Made by a program: the position numbers and the translations under genes | Shown: one piece after another, positions 35,105 through 44,080 of the stretch | How positions within the stretch are numbered: the first letter of the stretch is position 1 | Layout of the letters: every line of letters begins with the position of its first letter | Notes under the pieces: generated by a model | Databases searched by the model: none | Seen by the model: only the letters and a program-made list of their open reading frames with translations | What the model was told of the DNA's origin: nothing | NCBI RefSeq assembly: GCF_014653115.1 | Contig: NZ_BNAD01000022.1 | Coordinates: 1-44,175 of the forward strand | Direction of reading: 5' to 3' | Source: Nocardioides flavus (ex Wang et al. 2016) | Lineage (GTDB): Bacteria > Actinomycetota > Actinomycetes > Propionibacteriales > Nocardioidaceae | Length of the DNA stretch: 44,175 bases

Positions 35105-35983
35105 GTGCAGCAGTTCTTGAACACCGCCCTCACCGGCCTGACCCTGGGGATGGTCTACGCCGCGTTCGCCCTCGCGCTGGTGCTGATCTGGCGCTCGACC
35201 CGGATCGTCAACTTCGCCCAGGCCCCGATGGCGATGACCACCACCTTCGTCGCGCTCGTCGTGATCGACGCCGGCTTCAGCTACTGGCTCGGCTTCGTGG
35301 CCGCGCTGCTCTCGGGGCTGGTGCTCGGCGCCGTCCTCGAGCGGGTGGTCGTCCGGCCGGTCGAGGGCAAGGCGGAGATCAACGCGGTGATCCTCACGCT
35401 CGGGCTGTTCATCGTCCTGCACGGCCTCGCCGCGGTGGTCTTCGGCAACCGCTACCGGTCCTTCCCCGCACCCTTCGGCCTCGAGGGGCTGAGCGTCGGC
35501 GGCACCACCATCGCCCTCAACGGCTTCGGAATCTTCACCATCGTCTCGGTGCTGCTGGTGATGGCCCTGCTCGTCGCGCTCTTCCGCTTCACCGACGTCG
35601 GGCTGCGGATGCGGGCGTCGGCGTTCAACCAGGAGGTCGCCCGGCTGCTCGGCGTCAAGGTCGGGTCGATGCTCACCCTCGGCTGGGCGCTGGCCTCGCT
35701 GGTCGGCTCGCTCGCCGGGCTCCTGATCGCCGGTGGCAGCCTCGTCCACCCGTCCTACATGGACTCGGTCGTGGTCTTCGGCTTCGTCGCAGCCGTGCTC
35801 GGGGGGCTCGACAGCCCGCTGGGTGCGGTGGTCGGCGGGCTCGTCCTGGGCCTCTCGCTGAGCTTCGTGAGCGGCTACGTCGGCAGCCAGCTCGTCGCCC
35901 TGGCGGCGCTGGTGATCCTGATGCTCGTCCTCACCCTGCGACCCGGCGGCCTCTTCGCCCAGGCTCCGGAGCGGAGGGTCTGA
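35105..35983 (+). CDS. HAAT-type ABC transporter permease (LivH-like)
   Basis: The 292-residue integral membrane protein has about eight hydrophobic segments and the EAA-like loop MRASAFNQEVARLLGVKV, plus VNFAQAPMAM near the N-terminus as in LivH proteins. It forms the channel with the next gene. GTG at 35105 is preceded by AGGAG at about 8 bases. The stop overlaps livM (TGATG). Confidence 0.92.
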   Translation: MQQFLNTALTGLTLGMVYAAFALALVLIWRSTRIVNFAQAPMAMTTTFVALVVIDAGFSYWLGFVAALLSGLVLGAVLERVVVRPVEGKAEINAVILTLGLFIVLHGLAAVVFGNRYRSFPAPFGLEGLSVGGTTIALNGFGIFTIVSVLLVMALLVALFRFTDVGLRMRASAFNQEVARLLGVKVGSMLTLGWALASLVGSLAGLLIAGGSLVHPSYMDSVVVFGFVAAVLGGLDSPLGAVVGGLVLGLSLSFVSGYVGSQLVALAALVILMLVLTLRPGGLFAQAPERRV

Positions 35984-37068
35984 TGCGCGACCGGATCGCC
36001 TCGCTGCGCCAGCACGTCCTCGCCCGGCACCTGCTCCTGGCCCTGGTCGGCCTCCTGGTGGTGGTCGTGGTCGTCGAGAGCGTCTCCGACTACCGCAACA
36101 CCCAGCTCGCCTCGATGGCCTACCTCGGGATCGCCGCAGGTGGACTGACGGTCCTCACCGGCATCAACGGCCAGCTGTCGCTGGGGCACGGCGCACTGAT
36201 GGCCATCGGCGCCTACACCTCGGCGCTCCTGCTGCCGGACCGCGACGCCTCCGTGCCGCTGACCCTGGTGGTCCTCGCGGCGACGGCGGTCACCCTCGTC
36301 GTCGGTGCCGTCGTCGGGCTGGCGGCGGCCCGCCTGCACGGTCCCTACCTCGCCGGCGCGACGCTGGCGCTGGCGGTCGCGGTGCCGGGCATCGCGCTCT
36401 ACTTCAAGGAGACCTTCGGTGGCGAGCAGGGCATCCGCGTGGTGATGCCCGACATCCCGGTGTGGGTGCTCGACGCGGTGTTCTTCGTGACCGGGCAGGA
36501 CCTCACCCGCTCGCGCTTCACCGCGTACATCGGGTGGCTGACGCTGATCGTCGTCTTCGTGCTGCTCGCCAACCTCAGCGCCGGCCGGACCGGACGGCGC
36601 TGGCGAGCGGTACGTGACGACGAGGTGTCCGCGGAGCTGGCCGGCATCGACCTGGGCCGCGCCCGCGTCTCGGCCTTCATGGTGAGCGCCGCCGCGGCCG
36701 GTGCGGCCGGTGCCATCCTGGCCTTCACGGTCAAGCTGGCGGCTCCGAGCGCCTTCACCCTGACCCTCAGCCTCACCCTGCTCGCCGCGATCGTCCTCGG
36801 CGGCCTCGGGAGCCTCGCCGGTGCGCTCATCGGCGCAGCGTTGCTGACCTTCCTGCCGAGCGTGGTCACCGACGCCGGCCGCAGCGCCGGCCTCAGCGAC
36901 ATCCAGGCCGCGGAGCTGGCGCCGCTGGTCTACGGCCTCGTCATGGTCCTGGTCATCCTGCTCGCTCCCACCGGCATCGTCGGGTCGCTGCGCAGCGCTG
37001 CGCTGCGCGGCAGGGCGCGGCGTCGTACGACATCACCCACCACCACACCGAAGGGAACAGCAGCATGA
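35983..37068 (+). CDS. HAAT-type ABC transporter permease (LivM-like)
   Basis: The 361-residue permease has an N-terminal hydrophobic helix (about 17-32), GLTVLTGINGQLSLGHGALMAIGAY (the LivM hallmark, landmark only), the coupling loop RAVRDDEVSAELAGIDLGRARVSAF and a final helix ending in a Thr/Pro-rich tail. It pairs with the LivH-like subunit. The start overlaps the upstream stop, and its own stop overlaps the substrate-binding protein gene by four bases (ATGA). Confidence 0.92.
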   Translation: MRDRIASLRQHVLARHLLLALVGLLVVVVVVESVSDYRNTQLASMAYLGIAAGGLTVLTGINGQLSLGHGALMAIGAYTSALLLPDRDASVPLTLVVLAATAVTLVVGAVVGLAAARLHGPYLAGATLALAVAVPGIALYFKETFGGEQGIRVVMPDIPVWVLDAVFFVTGQDLTRSRFTAYIGWLTLIVVFVLLANLSAGRTGRRWRAVRDDEVSAELAGIDLGRARVSAFMVSAAAAGAAGAILAFTVKLAAPSAFTLTLSLTLLAAIVLGGLGSLAGALIGAALLTFLPSVVTDAGRSAGLSDIQAAELAPLVYGLVMVLVILLAPTGIVGSLRSAALRGRARRRTTSPTTTPKGTAA

Positions 37069-38396
37069 CGAGACACATCCGGGGTGGCGTCCCCTTGCTC
37101 ACCGCACTCGCCACGACCCTCGCCCTGACGGCCTGCGGTGCGGGCGGCCGGGACGGCTCCGACGGGGGCGGCGGCGCCCCTGCCGATCCGGGCGTCACCG
37201 ACGACACCGTGACCATCGGCGGCTCCTTCCCCCTCACCGGCGTCGCGGCCCCGGGCTACTCCGAGATCCCCACGGGCGCGAAGGCCTACTTCGACCACGT
37301 CAACGCCCAGGGCGGGGTGCACGGGCGCCAGATCGAGTACATCGTCAAGGACGACGGCTACAACCCGACCACCACCAGCACCGTCACCAACGAGCTGGTC
37401 CTCAAGGACGAGGTCTTCGCCACCGTCGGCTCGCTCGGCACCCCCACCCAGGCGTCGGTGGCCGACTACCTCAACGACGAGGGCGTCCCCCAGCTCATGG
37501 TCTCCTCCGGCTCGCTGCAGTGGGGCGACGACGTGGACAACCGCCCGCTGACCTTCGGCTGGCAGCCCGACTACGAGTCGGAGGGCAAGATCATCGGCCA
37601 GTGGGTCGCCGAGAACATGCCCGACGCCAGGGTGGGCCTCTTCCTCCAGGACGACGACCTGGGCGAGGACGCCGAGAAGGGCGTGCGCCAGTACGTCGAC
37701 GACCAGATCGTCGCGGTCGAGCGCTACACCTCCGGCAACACCGACGTGGCCCCGCAGATCTCCGGTCTCCAGGCCAAGAAGGCCGACCTCGTGCTGGCGT
37801 TCAACACCCCGTCCTACACCGCACTGAGCCAGCTCGTGGCGCTCAAGACGGGCTACGAGCCGCAGTGGTTCTACGCCAACATCGGCTCCGACCCGGCACT
37901 GGTCGGCTCGCTGCTCGAGCGCTTCTCCGAAGGCGCCGTGGCCGGCAGCTCCGCCGCGCTCGACGGCGTGATGACGACCGAGTACATCCCCGGCATCGAC
38001 AGCACCGACGACCCGTGGGTGCAGCTGTGGCAGCAGGTGTGGGACGAGCAGGGCGGTGACGGCGAGCTCACCAACTACCGCATCTACGGCATGTCGCAGG
38101 CCTATGCCTTCGTGCAGGCGCTCGAGGCAGCCGGCGAGGACCTCACCCGCGAGGGGCTGGTCGCGGCCATCGAGGAGGGCGGCACCGAGTGGGAGGGGCC
38201 CCAGCTCGCGCCGTTCCGCTACAGCGCGGACAGCCACATGGGCATCTCCGGCATGCGCATCGTCGAGCTCGAGGGCGGCGTGGGCGAGCCGCTCACCGAG
38301 GTGCTCGTGACCGACATCGGCGACGCCGAGATCACCGCGGACGACTCCGGCCAGGCCGACGACTCGCCCCCCGAGAACGGCGTGCCCGGCAGCTGA
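37065..38396 (+). CDS. HAAT-type ABC transporter substrate-binding lipoprotein (LivK-like)
   Basis: The 443-residue lipoprotein has a signal peptide with lipobox LTAC (Cys24), then a Gly/Asp-rich linker. The periplasmic-binding fold type I starts VTIGGSFPLTGVAAPGYSEIPTGAKAYF (landmark), followed by GVHGRQIEYIVKDDGYNP and VFATVGSLGTPTQASVADYLN. This is typical of receptors that bind amino acids, amides or organic acids; the ligand is not defined. It closes a complete import operon. A terminator at 38407-38445 follows. Confidence 0.93.
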   Translation: MTRHIRGGVPLLTALATTLALTACGAGGRDGSDGGGGAPADPGVTDDTVTIGGSFPLTGVAAPGYSEIPTGAKAYFDHVNAQGGVHGRQIEYIVKDDGYNPTTTSTVTNELVLKDEVFATVGSLGTPTQASVADYLNDEGVPQLMVSSGSLQWGDDVDNRPLTFGWQPDYESEGKIIGQWVAENMPDARVGLFLQDDDLGEDAEKGVRQYVDDQIVAVERYTSGNTDVAPQISGLQAKKADLVLAFNTPSYTALSQLVALKTGYEPQWFYANIGSDPALVGSLLERFSEGAVAGSSAALDGVMTTEYIPGIDSTDDPWVQLWQQVWDEQGGDGELTNYRIYGMSQAYAFVQALEAAGEDLTREGLVAAIEEGGTEWEGPQLAPFRYSADSHMGISGMRIVELEGGVGEPLTEVLVTDIGDAEITADDSGQADDSPPENGVPGS

Positions 38397-38406
38397 GCGA
38401 GACGAC

Positions 38407-38445
38407 GACGGCCCCGACCCCGCGTACGACGGGGCCGGGGCCGTC
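38407..38445 (+). terminator. Terminator of the ABC importer operon
   Basis: A 16-bp stem (38407-38422 with 38430-38445, one A-C mismatch) encloses a 7-base loop and starts 10 bases after the substrate-binding protein stop. Confidence 0.8.
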
Positions 38446-38520
38446 GACGCGTCCGGGCACGCAGGTGCGTACCCATCCTGGGTGGTGCGCCGGAGAGGGA
38501 CTCGCTCCTAGGCTCGTCAG

Positions 38521-39417
38521 GTGCCCAGAAGGTGGGCGGCGGCCCTGCTCCTCGTGGTCCTGGCCGGGTGCACGAGCGACGACACCCGGTCCGGCGAGCC
38601 CGGCACGCCCCCGACCACGACGACCAGCGCGAGCGAGACCCCGTCGGCGTCGCCCACTGCCACGGACGAGCTGGACGCCATCGCGGTGCTCGGGCACTCC
38701 GGGGCCACCGGCGTGGCGTCCGACCCCGACTCGCCACTGGAGAGCGTCGGCGCCAACTCCTGGGCCACTGGCGACAACCCCGAGGTCGACAGCATCTACC
38801 TCCGCCTGCTGGAGGACCACCCTGCCCTCGAGGGCCACAACTACAACCTGTCCGCCAACGGCGCCGACATCGACCGCCTGCTCGGACAGGCCGCCGCGCT
38901 CTCCACCGTGGACGGTCCGCTGCCGGACGTCGTGCTGGTGCAGGCCATCGACGGCGACATGCGCTGCGACGGCAGCGACCCGACCAACGCCCGCCGGTTC
39001 GCGCGGAAGTTCGAGGAGCTGGTCCGCACCATCAGGAGCGGCAACGAGTCCGTCGCGATCTTCGTGGTCGACCAGTGGGGCACGCCCGACGCCTGGGCGC
39101 GGGCCGTGTCGGACGTCGAGGGCCTCGTCCTGGGCAACACCGGGAGCGGGCCGTGCGACCTCTTCGACGGCAGGGGTCGCGTGCGTGCCGCAGGTGTCGA
39201 GGGCATCCGTCGCATCTCGCGGCTCTACTACGACGCGATGTCCGAGACCTGTCGGCGGACCCCACGGTGCTGGACCGACCGCGGTGCCGCGGGGACGATG
39301 CGCGTCACCCCGGACCTGCTGGGGGCGGACCACAACCACCTCTCGGTCGCCGGGCACGCCGCGCTCGCCGAGACGATCTGGGAGGCGCTGCCGCGACAGC
39401 TGACGCGGTCACCGTGA
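38521..39417 (+). CDS. SGNH-hydrolase-like lipoprotein
   Basis: The 298-residue protein starts with GTG and has a signal peptide with lipobox LAGC (Cys17) and a Thr/Ser/Pro-rich linker to about residue 50. The remaining domain shows SGNH features: block I LGHSGATG with Ser60, where the usual Asp before Ser is His, and block V DHNH (270-273) in LLGADHNHLSVAGHAALAE, the Asp-x-x-His of the triad. It also has VLVQAIDGDM. It is probably an extracytoplasmic esterase or acyl hydrolase, or an inactive relative. The 3' end overlaps by nine bases the convergent WS/DGAT gene. Confidence 0.72.
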   Translation: MPRRWAAALLLVVLAGCTSDDTRSGEPGTPPTTTTSASETPSASPTATDELDAIAVLGHSGATGVASDPDSPLESVGANSWATGDNPEVDSIYLRLLEDHPALEGHNYNLSANGADIDRLLGQAAALSTVDGPLPDVVLVQAIDGDMRCDGSDPTNARRFARKFEELVRTIRSGNESVAIFVVDQWGTPDAWARAVSDVEGLVLGNTGSGPCDLFDGRGRVRAAGVEGIRRISRLYYDAMSETCRRTPRCWTDRGAAGTMRVTPDLLGADHNHLSVAGHAALAETIWEALPRQLTRSP

Positions 39418-40794
39418 CGCCGCTGCGACGAGGTCGGCGAGGGACGCGGCGATGCCGTCGGCGAGCACCTGCAGATCGGGTGCGGTGTCGTAGTCGCCGG
39501 TGAGGCCGAAGGTGAGCGTGTCGCGGTAGGAGAAGATCGCCACCCCGATCCGCACCCGGTCCGCGATGGGGACGTAGGGCAGCAGCGCGTGCGCCTCGCG
39601 TCCGAGCGCGTACAGCGTCGTACGCGGCCCCGGGACGTTGGTCGTCACCGTGGCGATGTGCCGCTGCGGCAGCCGCAGGCCGAGCCGGATCGCCCACGCG
39701 ACCGGGGGGAACGGGGCCAGCTCCGCAGCCGCGGTGACGCTGCCGACCGCCTCGGGCTCGCGCCCCTCGCGCAGGTCGCGGATCCGGTCGCGCACGGCCG
39801 ACAGCCGCTCGACGGGGTCGGCGAGCTCGACCGGGAGGTAGGGCAGCATCAGCGAGACGCGGTTGTCGGGGATCGACTCGGCGCCGGGCTCGCGGGTCGA
39901 GACGGGGACGAGGGAGCGCAGGGCATGGGCGCCGGGCTCCTCGCCGCGCGAGACCAGCAGCGTCCGGAACCCGCCGCTCACCGCGGCGAGGGCGACGTCG
40001 TTGACCGTGACGCCCCAGCGTTTCCTGACCACGCGGACGTCGTCGAGCGAGACGTCCGTCCAGGTGTAGCGCCGGCTCCCCTCCAGGGGACCGGTCAGCG
40101 AGGTGTGGTCGACCGGGCGCAGCGCCGGGACCATCGTCAGCAGGCCGCGGGCCGTCTCGACGACGGTGCGTGCGAGTCGCCTCGGATCGGCGAGCGCGGC
40201 GACCGCGGCCCGGGCGAGCACGACGGGCGACGTCGCGAGTGCCCCTGCGGCGCTCGCCGCCGCGACGGCCCTCGACGGGGGCTCTTCCGGCGTCCAGTCG
40301 TCCGGGACGGGAGGACGCGGGGTCGGGGTCGGGTCGAGCACCAGCTGGTAGATGTCCGTGCCGGACACGCCGTCGGCGACGCTGTGGTGCAGCTTGGACA
40401 GCAGGCCCCAGCGTCCGTCGGCGAGACCTTCGCAGAACCAGTACTCCCACAGCGGACGGTCACGGTCCATGCGTCGTGACATCACCCGGCTCATCAGCCG
40501 GCCGATCTCCTCGGCTCCTCCCGGCGCGGGCAGGGCGGTGTTGCGCACGTGCCACCGGATGTCGAAGTCGGGGTCGTCCACCCACGCCGGCGCAGAGAGG
40601 TCGAACGGGACGGTCGCCAGCTTCTGCCGGTAGCGCGGGATCAGCGGGAGACGCCCGGCGATGTGCGCGAGGAACTCCTCGAAGGAGGGCGCCGGCCCCT
40701 CGAAGACGGCCATCGACCCGATCGCCAGCGACGCCCTGGGGTCCACGTCCTCCGCGTCGAGGAAGGCGGTCGCCAAGGGGGTCAGGTGTTCCAT
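39409..40794 (-). CDS. Wax ester synthase / diacylglycerol acyltransferase (WS/DGAT)
   Basis: The 461-residue enzyme carries the catalytic HHSVADG motif (H136, H137, D141), the HHxxxDG acyl-transfer motif of the family, and NVPGPRTTLYALG, the PLW/NDVVLA-type second conserved region being VTVNDVALAAVSGG. Members make triacylglycerol or wax esters from acyl-CoA in actinobacteria. ATG at 40794 has GGAGG upstream; a 23-residue extension further upstream is not supported. It is monocistronic, convergent with the SGNH lipoprotein. Confidence 0.92.
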   Translation of the reverse strand: MEHLTPLATAFLDAEDVDPRASLAIGSMAVFEGPAPSFEEFLAHIAGRLPLIPRYRQKLATVPFDLSAPAWVDDPDFDIRWHVRNTALPAPGGAEEIGRLMSRVMSRRMDRDRPLWEYWFCEGLADGRWGLLSKLHHSVADGVSGTDIYQLVLDPTPTPRPPVPDDWTPEEPPSRAVAAASAAGALATSPVVLARAAVAALADPRRLARTVVETARGLLTMVPALRPVDHTSLTGPLEGSRRYTWTDVSLDDVRVVRKRWGVTVNDVALAAVSGGFRTLLVSRGEEPGAHALRSLVPVSTREPGAESIPDNRVSLMLPYLPVELADPVERLSAVRDRIRDLREGREPEAVGSVTAAAELAPFPPVAWAIRLGLRLPQRHIATVTTNVPGPRTTLYALGREAHALLPYVPIADRVRIGVAIFSYRDTLTFGLTGDYDTAPDLQVLADGIAASLADLVAAASR

Positions 40795-40872
40795 CGCAGG
40801 CCTCCTCCCGCGCCGGCGTCCATCCCGGTCCCGCCCAGTCTCGGCGGGCCCGATGCTGCACACCAGCGCCCT

Positions 40873-40895
40873 TCGGCCTTGCCCTGGAGGGCCGA
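40873..40895 (-). terminator. Possible terminator downstream of the tandem-GNAT/ABC-F operon
   Basis: TCGGCC (40873-40878) pairs with 40890-40895 around an 11-base loop, and a second 6-bp hairpin (40830-40835 with 40843-40848) lies just beyond. Both follow the GNAT stop at 40922 on the minus strand. Confidence 0.4.
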
Positions 40896-40921
40896 TGGGC
40901 CTGCCTCGCAGTGCGGTCGCG

Positions 40922-41956
40922 TCAGCCCAGCCGCTTCTGGAAGTCGCCGAGCCACGCCACCGGACGGAAGCCCAGCGCCTGGTTGACGCCGAGCATGTGG
41001 GTGTTGACGTCGGCGTTGTAGGTGGTCAGGCGCACGACGTCGGGCCGCTCGTGCTGGAGCAGCCGCAGGTTGGCGACCTTGACCGCGAGCCCGAGGCGGT
41101 GGCCGCGGTGCGCCCGTCGGACGAGCGTGCCCCACTGGTAGGCCCGGCCCGGCTCGTGGACCGTCGTGGCGAGGTCGGTGTAGGCGACCATCTCGCCCGA
41201 GGCCGAGAGCGCGACGGTGTTGTACTTCGTGCGTCCCTGCCGGGCGATGCCCGCCTCTCGCTCGCGCACCACCTCGACGCTCACCACCTCCGGCTCGAGG
41301 CCGAGCTCGCCGATCGGCGCCTCGGTCGCCAGGCTCGACGTCAGCTCGGCCCAACCCTCGACCAGGTCGTCGGGCACCGGGCCGACCCACGAGCGCAGCG
41401 TGTACGCCGGGTGGGCGCGCGCCGCCTCGTCGGCCAAGCCGGCCAGCACCTGCTCGTCCACCGGGAGCCGCAGCTCGCTCTGCACCTCGGTGAGGGCGAG
41501 CTCGTAGCCGCGGGCCCTGGCGAAGGAGGGACCGGACGCTCCCCTCCCGTCGGACGCGACGGACGAGGGCCAGCCGACCAGACCGTTCACCACGCGTCGC
41601 CCCCGGGCCGCGGCGGCTGACTCCACGACGTCGAGCATCGCCGTGCCGAGCCCACGACGGCGGTGGCCGGGCAGCACGTGCACCGCGGCCTCGGCGAGCT
41701 CGGGGTTGTCGAGCAGCGGCGTGCGCATCCAGCCGGACGCGACGACCTCGCCGTCCAGGCGTCCGACCCACCCGCCCGACCAGGCGTACGAGCCGGGGTG
41801 CTGCATCATCGCCCGCAGCTCCTCGACCTGCCAGACGGTCGCAGCCGCGTCGAGGTCGTGCCGCTCGGCTGTGGCGTAGACGTCGTGCCACGCCGCGAAC
41901 GTGGCGTCGTCGTGCGGGTCGAGCTCGACGATCACGAGCGCGCCTGTCGAGCTCAT
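40922..41956 (-). CDS. Tandem-GNAT acetyltransferase, coupled to ABC-F gene
   Basis: The 344-residue protein has two GNAT domains: HVLPGHRRRGLGTAML (about 92-107) and RRAHRGHRLGLAVKVA in the C-terminal half, then NADVNTHMLGVNQALGFR. It is a paralogue of the protein at 10413-11435. The ATG at 41956 overlaps the ABC-F stop (ATGA), so it is translated with it. Substrate is unknown; mycothiol-synthase-like or antibiotic-modifying activity are possibilities that the sequence does not settle. Confidence 0.82.
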   Translation of the reverse strand: MSSTGALVIVELDPHDDATFAAWHDVYATAERHDLDAAATVWQVEELRAMMQHPGSYAWSGGWVGRLDGEVVASGWMRTPLLDNPELAEAAVHVLPGHRRRGLGTAMLDVVESAAAARGRRVVNGLVGWPSSVASDGRGASGPSFARARGYELALTEVQSELRLPVDEQVLAGLADEAARAHPAYTLRSWVGPVPDDLVEGWAELTSSLATEAPIGELGLEPEVVSVEVVREREAGIARQGRTKYNTVALSASGEMVAYTDLATTVHEPGRAYQWGTLVRRAHRGHRLGLAVKVANLRLLQHERPDVVRLTTYNADVNTHMLGVNQALGFRPVAWLGDFQKRLG

Positions 41957-43641
41957 CGCGCGCGTGCCACCCGCCCCTCGTCCCACACCGGTCCGTCGGA
42001 CTCGTAGACCTCGCCGTCGGCGCCGTAGACCAGGAAGCGGTCGAAGCCGCGTGCGAACCACCGGTCGTGCGTGACCGCCAGCACGGTGCCCTCGAAGGCC
42101 TCGAGCCCGGCCTCCAACGCCTCGGCCGACTGCACGTCGAGGTTGTCCGTCGGCTCGTCGAGCAGCAGCAGCGTCGCGCCGGAGAGCTCGAGCAGCAGGA
42201 TCTGGAAGCGCGCCTGTTGCCCGCCGCTCAGCGACTCGAAGGTCTGCTCGCCGGCGTGCGCGAGCTCGTAGCGGTCGAGCACCCGGCTGGCGGCCTCGCG
42301 GCCCATGCCGGCGCGCCCGTCGGGTGTGCCGTCGCCGCGGTGCAGGATCTCCAGCAGGGTCCGCCCCCGCAGCTCGGGGTGCTCGTGCGTCTGCACGAAC
42401 CAGCCGGGCCGTACGCGTGCGCCCAGCTTGGCGCTGCCCGTGTGCGGCACGGGAGCGGGAGGATCGCCGACGGGACGGTGCTCGACGTCGGGGTCGCTGC
42501 CGCCGGCCGCGAGGAGCCGCAGGAAGTGCGACTTGCCGGACCCGTTGGAGCCCAGCACGGCCACCCGCTCGCCGTACCAGACCTCGAGGTCGAAGGGCCG
42601 CATCAGCCCGGTGAGCTCAAGGTCCTCGCAGACCACCGCCCGCTTCCCGGTGCGGCCGCCCTTGAGGCGCATGGTCACCTGCTGCTCGCGGGGCTGCTCG
42701 GTCGGCGGGCCGGCGTCCTCGAACTTCTTGAGCCGCGTCTGGGCCGCCTTGTACTGCGAGGACATTCCGTCGTTGTACTCCGCCTTGATCTTGAGGCGGA
42801 GCACGAGCGCCTTGAGCTTCGCGTGCTCCTCGTCCCAGCGGCGCCGCATCTCCTCGAAGCGCTCGAACCGGTCCTTGCGTGCCTCGTGATAGCTGGCGAA
42901 GCCACCGGGGTGGGTCCACACCAGGTTGCCCGCGCTGCCGAGCTCGACGGTGACGATGCGGGTCGCGGTGTGGTCGAGCAGCTCGCGGTCGTGGCTGATG
43001 AACAGGATCGTCTTGGCCGACTCGCGGATCCGCCCCTCGAGCCAGATCTTGCCCGGGACGTCGAGGTAGTTGTCGGGCTCGTCGAGCAGCAGGACCTGGT
43101 CGGGGCCGCGGAGGAGGTACTCCAGCACGAGCCGCTTCTGCTCGCCGCCCGACAGCGTGCTCAGGAGCCGGTGGCGGGCGCGGTCGAACGGCAGCCCCAT
43201 CGAGGCGGTCGTGCACACGTCCCACGTGACCTCGACGTCGTAGCCGCCGGCGTCGGCGTAGTCCGAGAGCGCCGTCGCGTACGCCATCTGCGTCCGCTCG
43301 TCGTCGACGTCCATGAGCGCGAGCTCGGCGGCGTCGACGGCCGCGGCAGCGGCGCGGACGGGCTCGGGGGCGACGGACAGCAGCAGGTCGTGGACGGTCT
43401 CGTCGCCGCCACCGTGCCCGACGAACTGGCGCATCACGCCGAGCCCCCCGGAGCGCGTGACGACACCGGCGTGCGGGGTGAGGTCGCCCGTCACGATCCG
43501 CAGCAGGGTGGTCTTCCCGGCCCCGTTCGCGCCGACGAGCGCGACCTTCTGGCCGTCTCCGACGCGGAAGCTCACGTCGTCGAGCAGCACCCGCCCGTCC
43601 GGCAGCTCGTAGCGCACTCCGGCGACGTCCACATGTCCCAC
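41953..43641 (-). CDS. ABC-F family ATPase
   Basis: The 562-residue protein has two ATPase domains: first Walker A VGANGAGKTT (K43), LSGGEQKR and LLLDEPDNYLD; second Walker A GSNGSGKS (K370), LSGGQQAR and LLLDEPTDNLD. The linker between the two (about 250-330) is Arg/Lys-rich and contains DGMSSQYKAAQTRLKKFEDAG (landmark). There are no transmembrane segments, so it is an ABC-F ribosome-associated protein rather than a transporter. ABC-F proteins act on ribosomes in translation quality control or antibiotic resistance. GTG at 43641 is chosen since homologues start GHVDVAGV-like; ATG at 43689 is an alternative. Neither has a strong Shine-Dalgarno sequence. Confidence 0.9.
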   Translation of the reverse strand: MGHVDVAGVRYELPDGRVLLDDVSFRVGDGQKVALVGANGAGKTTLLRIVTGDLTPHAGVVTRSGGLGVMRQFVGHGGGDETVHDLLLSVAPEPVRAAAAAVDAAELALMDVDDERTQMAYATALSDYADAGGYDVEVTWDVCTTASMGLPFDRARHRLLSTLSGGEQKRLVLEYLLRGPDQVLLLDEPDNYLDVPGKIWLEGRIRESAKTILFISHDRELLDHTATRIVTVELGSAGNLVWTHPGGFASYHEARKDRFERFEEMRRRWDEEHAKLKALVLRLKIKAEYNDGMSSQYKAAQTRLKKFEDAGPPTEQPREQQVTMRLKGGRTGKRAVVCEDLELTGLMRPFDLEVWYGERVAVLGSNGSGKSHFLRLLAAGGSDPDVEHRPVGDPPAPVPHTGSAKLGARVRPGWFVQTHEHPELRGRTLLEILHRGDGTPDGRAGMGREAASRVLDRYELAHAGEQTFESLSGGQQARFQILLLELSGATLLLLDEPTDNLDVQSAEALEAGLEAFEGTVLAVTHDRWFARGFDRFLVYGADGEVYESDGPVWDEGRVARAR

Positions 43642-43696
43642 GGGAGGATTCTCGCAAGCCCCGAGGGTTGCCGTCGCATGGTTATCCATCCCGCGA

Positions 43697-44002
43697 CGAT
43701 CAAGGAGGGACGAGCCCGACCACGAGACCTCCGCCCCGCTGGTCAGGAGGGACGAAGTCCCGTCACGAGACCCTTGACCCGGTTTCGTGACGGTCGCTGC
43801 GCGACCTCCTCAACCACCGGGCTCGCTGATCGAGGAGCGACGAAGTCGCGTCACGAGACCCCCCGCCCCCGCCGGTCGAGGAGCGACGAAGTCGCGTCAC
43901 GAGACCACTGACCTGGTTTCGTGACGGTCGCTGCGCGACCTCCTCAACCAGCGGGCTCGGTGGTCGAGTAGCCCGCGAGGGACGAGCGGGCGTATCGAGA
44001 CC
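43697..44002. repeat. Cluster of seven REP/BIME-like palindromic repeat units
   Basis: Forward units of about 33 bp begin GGTCGAGGAGCGACGAAGTC and end CACGAGACC: about 43697-43729 (degenerate), 43741-43772, 43828-43860, 43874-43906. Inverted units of 35 bp are identical at 43781-43815 and 43915-43949. A divergent unit at 43962-44002 has its own GCCCGC/GCGGGC stem. Every well-conserved unit contains a small hairpin core (GCGAC with GTCGC). The cluster fills the gene-free stretch between the ABC-F gene and the transposase-like gene. Confidence 0.9.
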
Positions 44003-44080
44003 CTCGAAAAGTCGTGGGCCACCAAGCATCCACAGCCATGGTCAGTGTCGGCGAACTCAACCGGTTGTTGCAACTCGATC
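44003..44080. other. Probable left edge of an insertion element
   Basis: This AT-richer stretch separates the repeat cluster from the transposase-like start and contains CAACCGGTTG, a 10-bp palindrome at 44059-44068. An element boundary is expected here, but its terminal repeat cannot be defined without the other end. Confidence 0.35.

Noticed and set aside
43697..44002. CRISPR array
   Set aside because: Units are palindromic, occur in both orientations with unequal and short spacing, and no cas genes are near, so it fits REP/BIME-type repeats.
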